From Paractinoplanes toevensis (GTDB lineage: Bacteria; Actinomycetota; Actinomycetes; Mycobacteriales; Micromonosporaceae), in contig NZ_BOQN01000092.1 in assembly GCF_018332695.1 (NCBI RefSeq), positions 1-64,000 on the forward strand: 64,000 nucleotides of DNA, written 5' to 3'. The translations under genes and the position numbers were made by a program. Positions 8,488 to 16,968 of the stretch are shown here, piece after piece (the first letter of the stretch is position 1; every line of letters begins with the position of its first letter). Below the pieces are notes generated by a model that saw only the letters and a list, made by a program, of their open reading frames with translations, was not told the origin of the DNA and made no database searches.

Positions 8488-9009
8488 TTGGGCGCTTCGG
8501 GGTGGGACTATTACGTTCCCTACCAGCCCGACCGGTATGCGGCTTTTGTAGGTTTGCGGCAGCAGGTCTTCGAGAGCGGCGAGTTCTGGTGGGCGGTGGC
8601 CGGCGAGGACGGCAAGATGGCCCGCGACTACCCGAACCGCCCGCAGACCGAGGACGAGCTGTGGGCCGAGGAGACGGTCCGGCTGGCCGGCACCCACTCG
8701 ATCCTCGACATGTACCGGGTCCTCGACGACGGCGACCAGCCCAACTACGGCTGGCTGCCGTACTCCTACGAGACCTTCGAGGAGTACATGGCGCTGGTCA
8801 AGGAACACGGCAACCCCGAGTACGGCATCATCGTCCCGCTCTCCGACGAGGAGGCGATGGAGGCCGCCGGCACGGTTCAGCTGACCAACGACCACGTCGA
8901 GAAGATCACCGACCTGGCCGCCTACCGGGGCATCGGCCGCTGCGCGGTCCTGCACGACGCGTACGGCCGCCCTTCCGAGCTGTATTTCTGGGGTTACTCC
9001 GGCGACTGA
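8488..9009 (+). CDS. Hypothetical protein, about 173 residues
   Basis: I do not recognise this acidic, soluble protein. It is rich in Trp, Tyr, Asp and Glu (GWDYYVPYQPDRYAAFVGLR, WLPYSYETFEEYMALV) and ends in YFWGYSGD, with no signal peptide or membrane segment. The start is most likely the TTG at 8488, because GAGGAGG (8476-8482) sits 5 nt before it. Longer in-frame starts lie inside the GH16 gene. It is flanked by unrelated genes, so context gives no function. Confidence 0.7.
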   Translation: MGASGWDYYVPYQPDRYAAFVGLRQQVFESGEFWWAVAGEDGKMARDYPNRPQTEDELWAEETVRLAGTHSILDMYRVLDDGDQPNYGWLPYSYETFEEYMALVKEHGNPEYGIIVPLSDEEAMEAAGTVQLTNDHVEKITDLAAYRGIGRCAVLHDAYGRPSELYFWGYSGD

Positions 9010-9057
9010 CGTCACACGGGGTAGCCCAATCTTGACCTCGTTTGCCAGGATCGCCAG

Positions 9058-10116
9058 GTGCCCCCTGACCAGCGACAGTCCCCGGCGGCGGCTGCGCGCC
9101 GGTGGTGGGTGCGGCTGCGCCTGCCGCTGCTGTTCGCGGCCGGGCTCGGGCTGGCCGCACTGGGCCTGTGGGGCCGGCTGCCCGACCCGCGCGCGTTCGT
9201 CGCCGGGCTCACCGGCGCCGACTACGGGTGGGTCACCCTCGCCGCCGCGCTGCAGGCACTGTCACTGGCCGCGTTCGCCTGGCAGCAGCGGCAGTTGATG
9301 CGCGCTCTGGGCGTACGCCTGACGGCCCGCCGGGCCGCCGCGGTCACCCTGGCCCGCACCGCCATCTCCATCTCGATGCCGGCCGGCGCCGCCGTCTCGG
9401 CGGGCTACGCGGTGCGCGAGTACCAGCGCGGCGGCGCCAGCAAGGAGATCTCGGCCGCCTCGATGATCGTCTCCGGTCTGGCCTCGATCGGCGGGCTCGC
9501 CCTGCTCTACGTGGCCGGCGGCGTGGCGGTTCTCGGTCGCAACCCCACTCTGCTGCTGAGCCCCCGCCCGCTCGCGGTGGTCGCCGTCCTGGCCGTGCTC
9601 ACCACGGTGGCCGTTCTGGCCGGCCGCCGCCTGCCGTCCGTCACGCTGGGCACCCACCGCAACGGTCGCGTCATCCGCTGGATCCGCGCGATCCTGGCCT
9701 CGGCCCGCGACGCCTGGCAGGCCGGCGCCTCGCTGCGCGCCCGCGACTGGATCGCCGGCCTGCTGTTCTTCGCGCTGAACTGGCTGACCGACCTGCTCTG
9801 CCTGGCCGCCACCTGCCGCGCGGTGGGCCTCCCGGTCGGGATAACCACGCTGGCCGGCATCTACCTGGGCGTGCAGATCGTCCGCCAGGTCCCGCTCACT
9901 CCCGGCGGCGTGGGAGTGGTCGACACCGCGTTCGTCGCGGGCCTGACCGCAGCCGGCGCGACGGCCGCCACCGCCGCGGCCGCCGTACTGATCTACCGCC
10001 TGCTCTCCTGCTGGCTCCTGCTGCCGGCCGGCGGCACAGCCGCCCTGCTCCTCCGCCGCAACGACCTGAGCGCCCGCGCGACCCCCCGCCCCCGCCGCCG
10101 CGTCACCCGCCCCTGA
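9058..10116 (+). CDS. Flippase-like (LPG synthase TM-region/UPF0104) membrane protein
   Basis: This 352-residue polytopic protein has about eight hydrophobic segments and resembles the membrane half of lysylphosphatidylglycerol synthase (UPF0104/YbhN). The family motif QIVRQVPLTPGGVGVVDTAF, with its conserved Pro-Gly-Gly-hG-x-D/E element, lies near residues 279-298. Family members are thought to move or modify lipids. No aminoacyl-transferase domain is present, so a lipid flippase-type role is more likely than MprF activity. The start is GTG with a weak AGGA (9047-9050). Arg/Pro-rich residues form the cytosolic C-terminus. Confidence 0.8.
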   Translation: MPPDQRQSPAAAARRWWVRLRLPLLFAAGLGLAALGLWGRLPDPRAFVAGLTGADYGWVTLAAALQALSLAAFAWQQRQLMRALGVRLTARRAAAVTLARTAISISMPAGAAVSAGYAVREYQRGGASKEISAASMIVSGLASIGGLALLYVAGGVAVLGRNPTLLLSPRPLAVVAVLAVLTTVAVLAGRRLPSVTLGTHRNGRVIRWIRAILASARDAWQAGASLRARDWIAGLLFFALNWLTDLLCLAATCRAVGLPVGITTLAGIYLGVQIVRQVPLTPGGVGVVDTAFVAGLTAAGATAATAAAAVLIYRLLSCWLLLPAGGTAALLLRRNDLSARATPRPRRRVTRP

Positions 10117-10193
10117 CACTGCGGCGACCGATTTGCGGGGTTTGGTCGCGTGGGGCAGCGACCGGGGCGGTGCGGCACCTACCGTGATCGTCG

Positions 10194-10823
10194 ATGTCTA
10201 CTTCTTCTCGTCTTCGCGTTCTTGTCGTGTCCGTCGTCGCCGGCCTCGCACTCACCCCGATTCCCGCCCAGGCCGCCCCGGTCGGCACCGGGACGATCGA
10301 GGGCACGCTCACCACGGCCAAGGGTGATCCGGTCGCGGGTGTCCGAGTCCAGCTGAGCTCCTCGGCCGGGCACAACGACACGTTGCCCCTGGTCTTCACC
10401 GACGAGGCGGGCCACTACTCGGCCGCGCCCCTGCCGGCCGGGCGGTACCGCGTCGGCTTCTACTTCCCGGAGACCATGTCCACCCAGTGGGTGCCGCGGG
10501 CCGCGCGGGAGAGCGCCGCGACCTGGTTCACCGTCGCCGACGGCCGGACCACCGTGGTCGACGAGTCGCTCTTCGCGACCGGCGGCCTCGACGTCACCCT
10601 GGTCGAGCCGGACACCGGCCCGGTCCAGGAGTTCTGCGTCGAGGCCATCGGCGATCTCTACCTGAAGACCGGCTGCACCACCACCGGCACGGTGTCGTTG
10701 ACCGGCCTCCCGATCGGCAGCTACCTGGTCACGGCGACCGGCGGCACCGGCGAGGGGGTCAAGATGGCCTTCGCCGACGTCGTCGAGGACAGCGTCGTGC
10801 CGGTCGAGATCCAGCCCTGGTGA
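10194..10823 (+). CDS. Exported protein with carboxypeptidase-regulatory-like domain
   Basis: This 209-residue protein has a Sec signal peptide (about 1-28, ending PAQA-AP) and a beta-sandwich of the CarboxypepD_reg/CNA-B type. The motif GTIEGTLTTAKGDPVAGVRV, then AGHYSAAPLPAGRYRVGFY, is characteristic of that fold. A second degenerate copy follows (about 130-205). Two Cys (CVEA, GCTTT) could form a disulfide. A TACCGT box at 10180-10185 lies 8 nt before the ATG, so the mRNA is probably leaderless. Function is unknown; such domains act as adhesion or stalk modules. Confidence 0.7.
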   Translation: MSTSSRLRVLVVSVVAGLALTPIPAQAAPVGTGTIEGTLTTAKGDPVAGVRVQLSSSAGHNDTLPLVFTDEAGHYSAAPLPAGRYRVGFYFPETMSTQWVPRAARESAATWFTVADGRTTVVDESLFATGGLDVTLVEPDTGPVQEFCVEAIGDLYLKTGCTTTGTVSLTGLPIGSYLVTATGGTGEGVKMAFADVVEDSVVPVEIQPW

Positions 10824-10866
10824 CCGGGCCGTTCTGACGCTGGGTAAAACTGTCGGTGGGTTCCGT

Positions 10867-10872
10867 TACATT
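10867..10872 (+). promoter_or_regulatory. Leaderless -10 box for the beta-helix protein
   Basis: TACATT sits 7 nt before the ATG at 10880, the spacing expected for a leaderless actinobacterial transcript. It lies downstream of the alternative in-frame GTG at 10856 and so decides the start at 10880. No clear -35 is seen. Confidence 0.5.
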
Positions 10873-10879
10873 GGCGCCC

Positions 10880-13861
10880 ATGACGGCGGGGGACAGCACG
10901 CTTTTCCGGGAGCTCGTCGCGGCCAGTCGCGACGGGACGGTCGTCGACGGGCCCCGGGTGATCGGCGCGGCGACGCTGCGGCGGGCTGTGCTGCAGCCGC
11001 CCGGGCCGGAGGACCACCCGACCGGGCAGCTTCATCTGCAGGGCATCACCATCGACGGCGATCTCGATCTGCGCGGGTCGACGCTCGGGGTGCAGCTCAC
11101 CCTCATCGAGTGTGTCGTGCGGGGTGGGCTCAACCTGCTCGAGGCGTCGCTGCCCGGCCTGCAGCTCGACCGCACCACGGCGGCCTGGGTCGACGCCGCC
11201 AACTGCGTGATCACGCTCGAGGTGTGGCTCAAGGAGTCGTCGTTCCGGTCCGGCATCGACTTCACCGACGCCCGGGTCGGCGGGTCGGTGCACCTCGACG
11301 GGTCGACGTTCGGGCCGGAGGACCGCACCGATGCCATCTCGGTCGTGCCGCGCGGCTGCCCGGTGCGCATGCGGCGGCTCACCATCGGCGGCATGCTCAG
11401 CGCGCCCCGGATCGACTGCCAGGGCATGTTCGACCTGGCCAACTCGCGGATCGGCGGCGACCTCGAGCTGGACAGTTCCCGGCTGGCCGCCCCGGGCGCC
11501 GAGGGGCCGGTGCCGGGGACCGCGCTCAACGGGCCCGAGCTGCGGGTCGGCGGGTCGCTCAGCGCCGACCGGCGGCACGAGCGGGCCCGCCGGTCGATCG
11601 TGCACGGCGAGGTCAACGCCCGGCCGGTCGGCTCCGATCGCACCACCGGCGACCTGCTCGACGTGACCGGGCGGCTCTACCTGCCGGGGGTCGTCATCGG
11701 CGGGATCGTCGACCTCAGCGCGGGCCGGCTCACCGCGGTCGAGCCGGAGCCGGGCCTGCGCCGGCCGGCCGGGCCGAGCGGGGACGCCGAGTTCGACCCG
11801 GCCGCCCTGATCGTGCTCGACCGGGCCGAGGTGCGCGGGAATGTCGAGCTCGACGCCGGGTTCACCGCCCGCGGCAGCGTGCGCCTGTCCGGCGCCGAGA
11901 TCGGCGGCGACCTGCGCTTCGACCGATCGTCACTGGGGCGCCCCGACGAGGCGTACGCGGTGGTCGCCAACGGTGTGGTCGTGCGCGGGCACGTGACGGC
12001 CGCGGACGCCGACGTCGCCGGCGAGATCTGCCTGCAGGACGCCCGCATCCAGCACAGCGTGCTGCTGCAGCGGGCCACCCTGGCCAACCCGGGCGGCAAC
12101 GCCCTCAACCTGCACCGGGCCCGGGTCGGCGGCACCATCGACTGCGGCGAGGTCACCGCCCGCGGATCGCTGCGGCTGGCCGACGTCACCGCCGGGTCGG
12201 TGTTCGTCTCGGGTGCCCGGCTCAGCGCGCCGTGCCGCACCGACCAGCACATCTTCCGGCCCGGCGCGCGGGGTTTCGACCCGGTGCTCAACCTGATCGG
12301 TGCGGAGATCACCGGGACCGTGCGGGGCAACCCGGCCGGGCGGCCGTTCACCGCCGAGGGCGTCGTCGGGCTGCGCGGCGCGCGGATCTCCCGATCGGTG
12401 CAGTTCATCCAGGCCGAGATCGACTCCGGTGAGGGGCCCGCCCTGGACGCGTCCACGACCAGCTGCTCCGACCTCTACCTCGGCGGGCTCGACGCGGTCG
12501 GCGGGGTGCGGCTCACCGACGCCCGGATCGCCGGCGACGTCGACCTGACCGGCTCCTACCTGCGGTGGAACGAGATGGCGGTGGAGACCCTGCGCACCGC
12601 CGGGCGGCCGGAGGCGTCGGTCGACGGCGGGGCGGCCGAGATCGGCGGGGACATCTGGTTCGACGGTGCCCGGGCCGAGGGGATGGTGCGCCTGCGGCGG
12701 GCCGTGGTGCGCCGGTCGGTGGGGCTCAAGGATGTCGTACTGGGCGCTCTCGCCGTACACAGGTCGGCAAGCGCTCCCGGCGACGTGGCCGCCACCCGCG
12801 ATCGGGCCTTGATGATCGCCGCGGCGCGGGCCGACGCGGCCGAGGCCGCGGTCGCGAGCGGTCTCGAGGCCGCGCGGGCCGTCGCCGAGCAGGCCCGCCG
12901 GGACGCCTCGCCGGCGGCGATCGACGCGGCTCGCAATGCCCGGCCGCCGGTGCCGGAACAGCGCCGGCGCCGCCGGCGGTCCGCCGACCCGCCCGACCCC
13001 GGCCTGCTCGTGCTCGACCTGGCCGGCCTGCGCACCCCCGACCTGGTGGTGGCGCCCGGCCAACCGTTGCGTGGCAACGTGGACATGTCCCGGGCCGTGG
13101 TCATCTCGTTCACCGACAACGCCAACCTGTGGCAGGCCACCCACCTCGACCTGCACGGACTCGAATATCAGGTGCACATCGACCTGGACGCCCGGCCCGG
13201 CACCGCCGACTGGCACACCCAGATCCGCCGGTTCGAGAGCACCAAGATCCTGCCGCCGCCGTCGACCCTGCGCACCGACGTGGCCCTGCCCACCGGGCAG
13301 CTGTCCCAGCCCTACCTGCAGCTGGCCGCCATCTACCGGGCCACCGGCGCCGACTCGGTGGCCCGCCGCATCCTGTACGAAATGCGCAAACGCGAGTGGG
13401 CGCAGCGCATCTCGGAGGCCCGCCGCGCCCGCCGCTGGTCGCTCGCGGTGGCCGGTTTCCTCTACCGGATCACGGTCGGCTACGGCTACCGGCTGCAGCT
13501 CGCGCTGTACTGGCTGGCCGGGCTGTGGCTGGCCGGATTCCTGGTCTTCGGCCTCCTCGCGCCGGCCGAGCGGCCCGACCCGATGCCGGTCGTCGACGCG
13601 CGGGGCAACACCAGCGAGTGCGTGGTCCGGCCGGCCGCCGACCCGGTCGCCGACCAGCCCGGCTACTGCGGCCGGTTCAGCCCCGGCCTGTACACGATGG
13701 ATCTGCTGGTGCCGGTCGTCGACCTCGGACAGAAGTCGTCGTGGCACTACCGCAGCGAGACAATGCAGATAGTGGCCGACGTCCTGCAGGTGGCCGGCTG
13801 GATCCTCGCCACCGCGGCCGCCACCGCCGCGCTCGGGCTCGTCGGCCGCGGCGACACCTGA
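10880..13861 (+). CDS. Large beta-helix membrane-anchored protein
   Basis: This 993-residue protein consists mostly of short beta-helix rungs, each beginning with patterns such as GDLDLRGSTL, GGSVHLDGSTF and GGDLRFDRSSL. The rungs resemble pentapeptide/polymer-forming (bactofilin-like) repeats and cover about residues 45-640. An Ala-rich helical segment with an Arg/Pro-rich stretch follows (about 640-705), then more rungs. At the C-terminus there is a hydrophobic helix near residues 873-893 (LYWLAGLWLAGFLVFGLLAP) and a last helix near the end (VAGWILATAAATAALGLV). Similar actinomycete proteins carry the label membrane-associated oxidoreductase, but I see no nucleotide-binding motif to support that. 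It lies 83 bp before the TIR/GTPase pair in the same direction and may be co-transcribed. Confidence 0.75.
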   Translation: MTAGDSTLFRELVAASRDGTVVDGPRVIGAATLRRAVLQPPGPEDHPTGQLHLQGITIDGDLDLRGSTLGVQLTLIECVVRGGLNLLEASLPGLQLDRTTAAWVDAANCVITLEVWLKESSFRSGIDFTDARVGGSVHLDGSTFGPEDRTDAISVVPRGCPVRMRRLTIGGMLSAPRIDCQGMFDLANSRIGGDLELDSSRLAAPGAEGPVPGTALNGPELRVGGSLSADRRHERARRSIVHGEVNARPVGSDRTTGDLLDVTGRLYLPGVVIGGIVDLSAGRLTAVEPEPGLRRPAGPSGDAEFDPAALIVLDRAEVRGNVELDAGFTARGSVRLSGAEIGGDLRFDRSSLGRPDEAYAVVANGVVVRGHVTAADADVAGEICLQDARIQHSVLLQRATLANPGGNALNLHRARVGGTIDCGEVTARGSLRLADVTAGSVFVSGARLSAPCRTDQHIFRPGARGFDPVLNLIGAEITGTVRGNPAGRPFTAEGVVGLRGARISRSVQFIQAEIDSGEGPALDASTTSCSDLYLGGLDAVGGVRLTDARIAGDVDLTGSYLRWNEMAVETLRTAGRPEASVDGGAAEIGGDIWFDGARAEGMVRLRRAVVRRSVGLKDVVLGALAVHRSASAPGDVAATRDRALMIAAARADAAEAAVASGLEAARAVAEQARRDASPAAIDAARNARPPVPEQRRRRRRSADPPDPGLLVLDLAGLRTPDLVVAPGQPLRGNVDMSRAVVISFTDNANLWQATHLDLHGLEYQVHIDLDARPGTADWHTQIRRFESTKILPPPSTLRTDVALPTGQLSQPYLQLAAIYRATGADSVARRILYEMRKREWAQRISEARRARRWSLAVAGFLYRITVGYGYRLQLALYWLAGLWLAGFLVFGLLAPAERPDPMPVVDARGNTSECVVRPAADPVADQPGYCGRFSPGLYTMDLLVPVVDLGQKSSWHYRSETMQIVADVLQVAGWILATAAATAALGLVGRGDT

Positions 13862-13944
13862 CCGCATCACCCACATGACGGATACGACTCCGAGGCCGGA
13901 GCCGACTACGGTCCGCCAGAACGAGGAGACCACCGAGGAGCCGC

Positions 13945-16900
13945 ATGAGGAAGCCGTCCGCCCTGCCACCCGGTGTCACCCGGCGCGAGTTGCGGCCGGC
14001 GGGCGGAGACCTCGCCGGGGCCTGGATGGCGGCCTGGTCGCCGGACGGCACCCGGATCGCGACCGCCGGACCGGGCCTCGGGATGGTGTGGCGGGTCAAC
14101 CCGGAGGCGGGCGAGTTCCGGCCCGAGTTCTCCGTCGGCGGGTTCCTCGACGTCAAGTCCTGGGGCGTCCGCTGGCACCCCAGCAACCCGGCGATCTTCG
14201 CGCACGCCCACGGCAAGACCGTCACCATGCGGATGCTCGACCGTGACGGCCGGGGCTCCGGAACGATGTGGTCGGTCCCGCACCGCACCAGCGGCGGTGT
14301 CTGGCCGTCCATGGAGTTCTCCCCGGACGGCCACCGGATCGCGGTCATCCAGGGCGAGCACAGCTGGTCGAAGCCCCGCGAGGGTGCGCTCGCCGTGTTC
14401 GACACGCACACCGGCGAACAGCTCGACCGGCTCGAGTACACCCAGGGCCCGAAGATGATCGCCTGGGCGCCCACCGGCGACCGGCTGGCCGTTCTCTCGG
14501 CCAAGGAGACCCTGCAGATCCACCCGGCCGACCACCTCGCCCGGGAGACCACGGCGGGCCGCGGGGTAGACGGCGCGAAGGCCATCGCGATGAGCTGGTC
14601 GCCGGACGGCCGCCGGCTGGTCGCCGCCCGCAACCGGCCCACCATCCACATCTGGAACACCGTGGACGGCGTCCTCGAGGCCGAACTCGAGGGCCACACC
14701 GGCGACTACGTGTACGACACGGCCTTCACCCCGGACGGCCGGATCATGTTCTCCACCGGCATCGACGGGACCATCCGATGCTGGCGCACCGACACCTGGG
14801 CCTGCGTGGCCGTCATCCCGATAGCCGAGACCCACGCGGCGTACGGCAGCCTGATCACCGTGCCCGGCCACGACGCCCTGGCCCGGCGCAACAGCGACCG
14901 CAACGGCATCGAACTGTTCGACATCGACGTCGACCGGCTCCTGGCCGACCAGCCCACCGACGCCTCCCGCACCTACCGCAACGCCAAGGTGGTGCTGGTC
15001 GGCGACACCGGCGTCGGCAAGTCGGGGCTCGGCCTGGTGCTCAGCGGCCAGCCGTACCGGCCGACCGACTCCAGTCACGCCCGGCAGGTGTTCACCTTCG
15101 ACGAGCGTGAGGTCGACCAGCCCGGCGGCCCGGAGAAACGCGAGATCCTGCTCTGGGACCTGGCCGGCCAGCCCGGTTACCGCCTCATCCACCAGTTGCA
15201 TCTGGCCGAGGCGGCGGCCGCCGTCGTCGTCTTCGACGCGCGCAGCGAGACCGACCCGTTCGGCGCCGTCCGTTACTGGACGCGCGCCCTCAAGCAGTGC
15301 CAGGCCGACGTGCCCGGCCGCACCCCGCCACCGGCCATCCTGGCCGCCGCCCGGGTCGACCGGGGTGGCATCCCGGCCAGCCGCGAACGGATCGACGCCC
15401 TCTGCGCCGAACTCGGGCTGACCGGCTACTTCGAGACCAGCGCCCGGCAGGGCTGGCAGATCGCCGAGCTGGCCCAGGCCGTCCGGGAGGCGATCAACTG
15501 GGGCACGCTGCCCCGCTCGATCTCCAATCTGTTGTTCGAGACCATCAAACGGTTCCTGATCGCCGAGAAGGCCGGCTCCCGGGTGCTGGCCACCGCCGAC
15601 GACCTGTTCCGCGACTTCAGCCGGCAGCAGCCGGGGCTGGCCGGCGACCCCGACCTGCGGGCCGGCTTCGACACCTGCATCCGGCTGCTGGAGGGACGCG
15701 ACCTGTTGCGGCGGCTCAGCTTCGGCGGCTTCGTGCTGCTGCGGCCGGAGCTGCTCGACGCGTACGCCTCGGCGCTGATCGACGCGGCGCGCGGCCAGCC
15801 CGACGGTCTCGGCTATTTCTCCTGGGAGGACGCCATCGCCGGCCGCTTCCCGATGCCCGACGACGGCCGGCTCGCCGGAGCCGACGAGCAACTGCTGCTC
15901 ATCGCCACCGTCGAGGAGCTGCTGCGGCACGACCTGGCGCTGCGCGAGACCACCGACAACCGCATCGACCTGGTCTTCCCCAGCCAGTTCACGATCGAAG
16001 GGGAAGCGCCCGCCGACACCAAGGCCGACGTGATCCTGCGCTTCGAGGGTTCCGTCCCGACCGTCTACGCCACCCTCGCGGTCCGGCTGTCGCACGTCTA
16101 CCAGCGGGCCGAGATGTGGCGCAACGCCAGCACCTACCGCCCGAAGACGGGCGGGGTCTGCGGCCTGCGGGCCCGCGAGACCGGCGACGGCATCGGCGAG
16201 CTGACCGTCTTCTTCGACGCGGCCGCCGGCGCGGAAACCCGGATCATCTTCGAGGACTACGTGCAGGCCCACGTCACCGCGCACGCCCTGCCCGGCACGG
16301 TCCGGCGCGAACGCGTCTTCACCTGCCCCGGCTGCTCCTACCGGCTGGACGCCGAGATGGTCCGCCGCCGCCTCGACCGCGGCGCGACCGCGATGACCTG
16401 CCCGGTCTGCGACGAACACCAGATCGTCTTCCTCGACGGCGCGGACCACCTCGACCGGTCGGTCCAGCAGTCGGTGGAACGCATGAACGAGAGCGCCGAC
16501 CTGGGCCGCGACCGTGCGGCGGCCACGGCGACCATCCGCGGCAAGGAGACGGCCGGCGACTACGACGTCTTCCTCTCCTACAACTCGGCCGAACGGCCGG
16601 CGGTCGCCGGCATCGCCGAGGGCCTGCGCGAGGCGGGCCTGCTGCCCTGGTTCGACACCCGCGCCCTGCAGGGCGGCCAGGTCTGGCAGCAGGAACTGGA
16701 AAAACAGATCCGAGGGGTACGCGCGGCAGCAGTCCTGCTGGGCCCGCAGGGGATGGGCCGATGGCAGCGCCTGGAAGCCGAGGCGATCGTCGACGAGCAG
16801 ACCCGCCGGGAGGACCTGAAGGTGATCCCGGTCCTGCTGCCGGGCACCCCGGCCGGGTTCACGCTGCCGATGTTCCTGGGCCGGTGGCACGCGGTCGACT

Positions 16901-16968
16901 TCCGGGAGGCGTGGCCGGCCCCGTTCGACCGCCTGGTCCAGGCCATCAGCGGGGAGCCGCAGCGATGA
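13945..16968 (+). CDS. Beta-propeller, Roc-like GTPase, COR-like, zinc ribbon, TIR protein 1
   Basis: This 1007-residue multidomain protein starts with a WD40-like propeller at about 20-335 (repeated WSPDGTRI, FSPDGHRI, WSPDGRRL blades). The GTPase of about 345-520 has P-loop GDTGVGKS (353-360), G3 WDLAGQ (404-409) and a G4-like ARVDRG around Asp472. Next come a helical COR-like region (about 525-680), a beta-rich region, and a zinc ribbon with Cys794, 797, 819 and 822. The C-terminal TIR domain (about 871-1000) has YDVFLSYNSAE and the WQRLE element whose Glu944 matches the NADase glutamate. The ribosome site GAGGAG (13935-13940) supports this ATG. The layout suggests a Roco/NLR-like sensor that triggers NAD+ cleavage; this is inference. 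Confidence 0.85.
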   Translation: MRKPSALPPGVTRRELRPAGGDLAGAWMAAWSPDGTRIATAGPGLGMVWRVNPEAGEFRPEFSVGGFLDVKSWGVRWHPSNPAIFAHAHGKTVTMRMLDRDGRGSGTMWSVPHRTSGGVWPSMEFSPDGHRIAVIQGEHSWSKPREGALAVFDTHTGEQLDRLEYTQGPKMIAWAPTGDRLAVLSAKETLQIHPADHLARETTAGRGVDGAKAIAMSWSPDGRRLVAARNRPTIHIWNTVDGVLEAELEGHTGDYVYDTAFTPDGRIMFSTGIDGTIRCWRTDTWACVAVIPIAETHAAYGSLITVPGHDALARRNSDRNGIELFDIDVDRLLADQPTDASRTYRNAKVVLVGDTGVGKSGLGLVLSGQPYRPTDSSHARQVFTFDEREVDQPGGPEKREILLWDLAGQPGYRLIHQLHLAEAAAAVVVFDARSETDPFGAVRYWTRALKQCQADVPGRTPPPAILAAARVDRGGIPASRERIDALCAELGLTGYFETSARQGWQIAELAQAVREAINWGTLPRSISNLLFETIKRFLIAEKAGSRVLATADDLFRDFSRQQPGLAGDPDLRAGFDTCIRLLEGRDLLRRLSFGGFVLLRPELLDAYASALIDAARGQPDGLGYFSWEDAIAGRFPMPDDGRLAGADEQLLLIATVEELLRHDLALRETTDNRIDLVFPSQFTIEGEAPADTKADVILRFEGSVPTVYATLAVRLSHVYQRAEMWRNASTYRPKTGGVCGLRARETGDGIGELTVFFDAAAGAETRIIFEDYVQAHVTAHALPGTVRRERVFTCPGCSYRLDAEMVRRRLDRGATAMTCPVCDEHQIVFLDGADHLDRSVQQSVERMNESADLGRDRAAATATIRGKETAGDYDVFLSYNSAERPAVAGIAEGLREAGLLPWFDTRALQGGQVWQQELEKQIRGVRAAAVLLGPQGMGRWQRLEAEAIVDEQTRREDLKVIPVLLPGTPAGFTLPMFLGRWHAVDFREAWPAPFDRLVQAISGEPQR

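Noticed and set aside
13875..14246. Small frame starting upstream of the first TIR gene
   Set aside because: Overlaps the well-supported TIR gene start in another frame and has no recognisable product.
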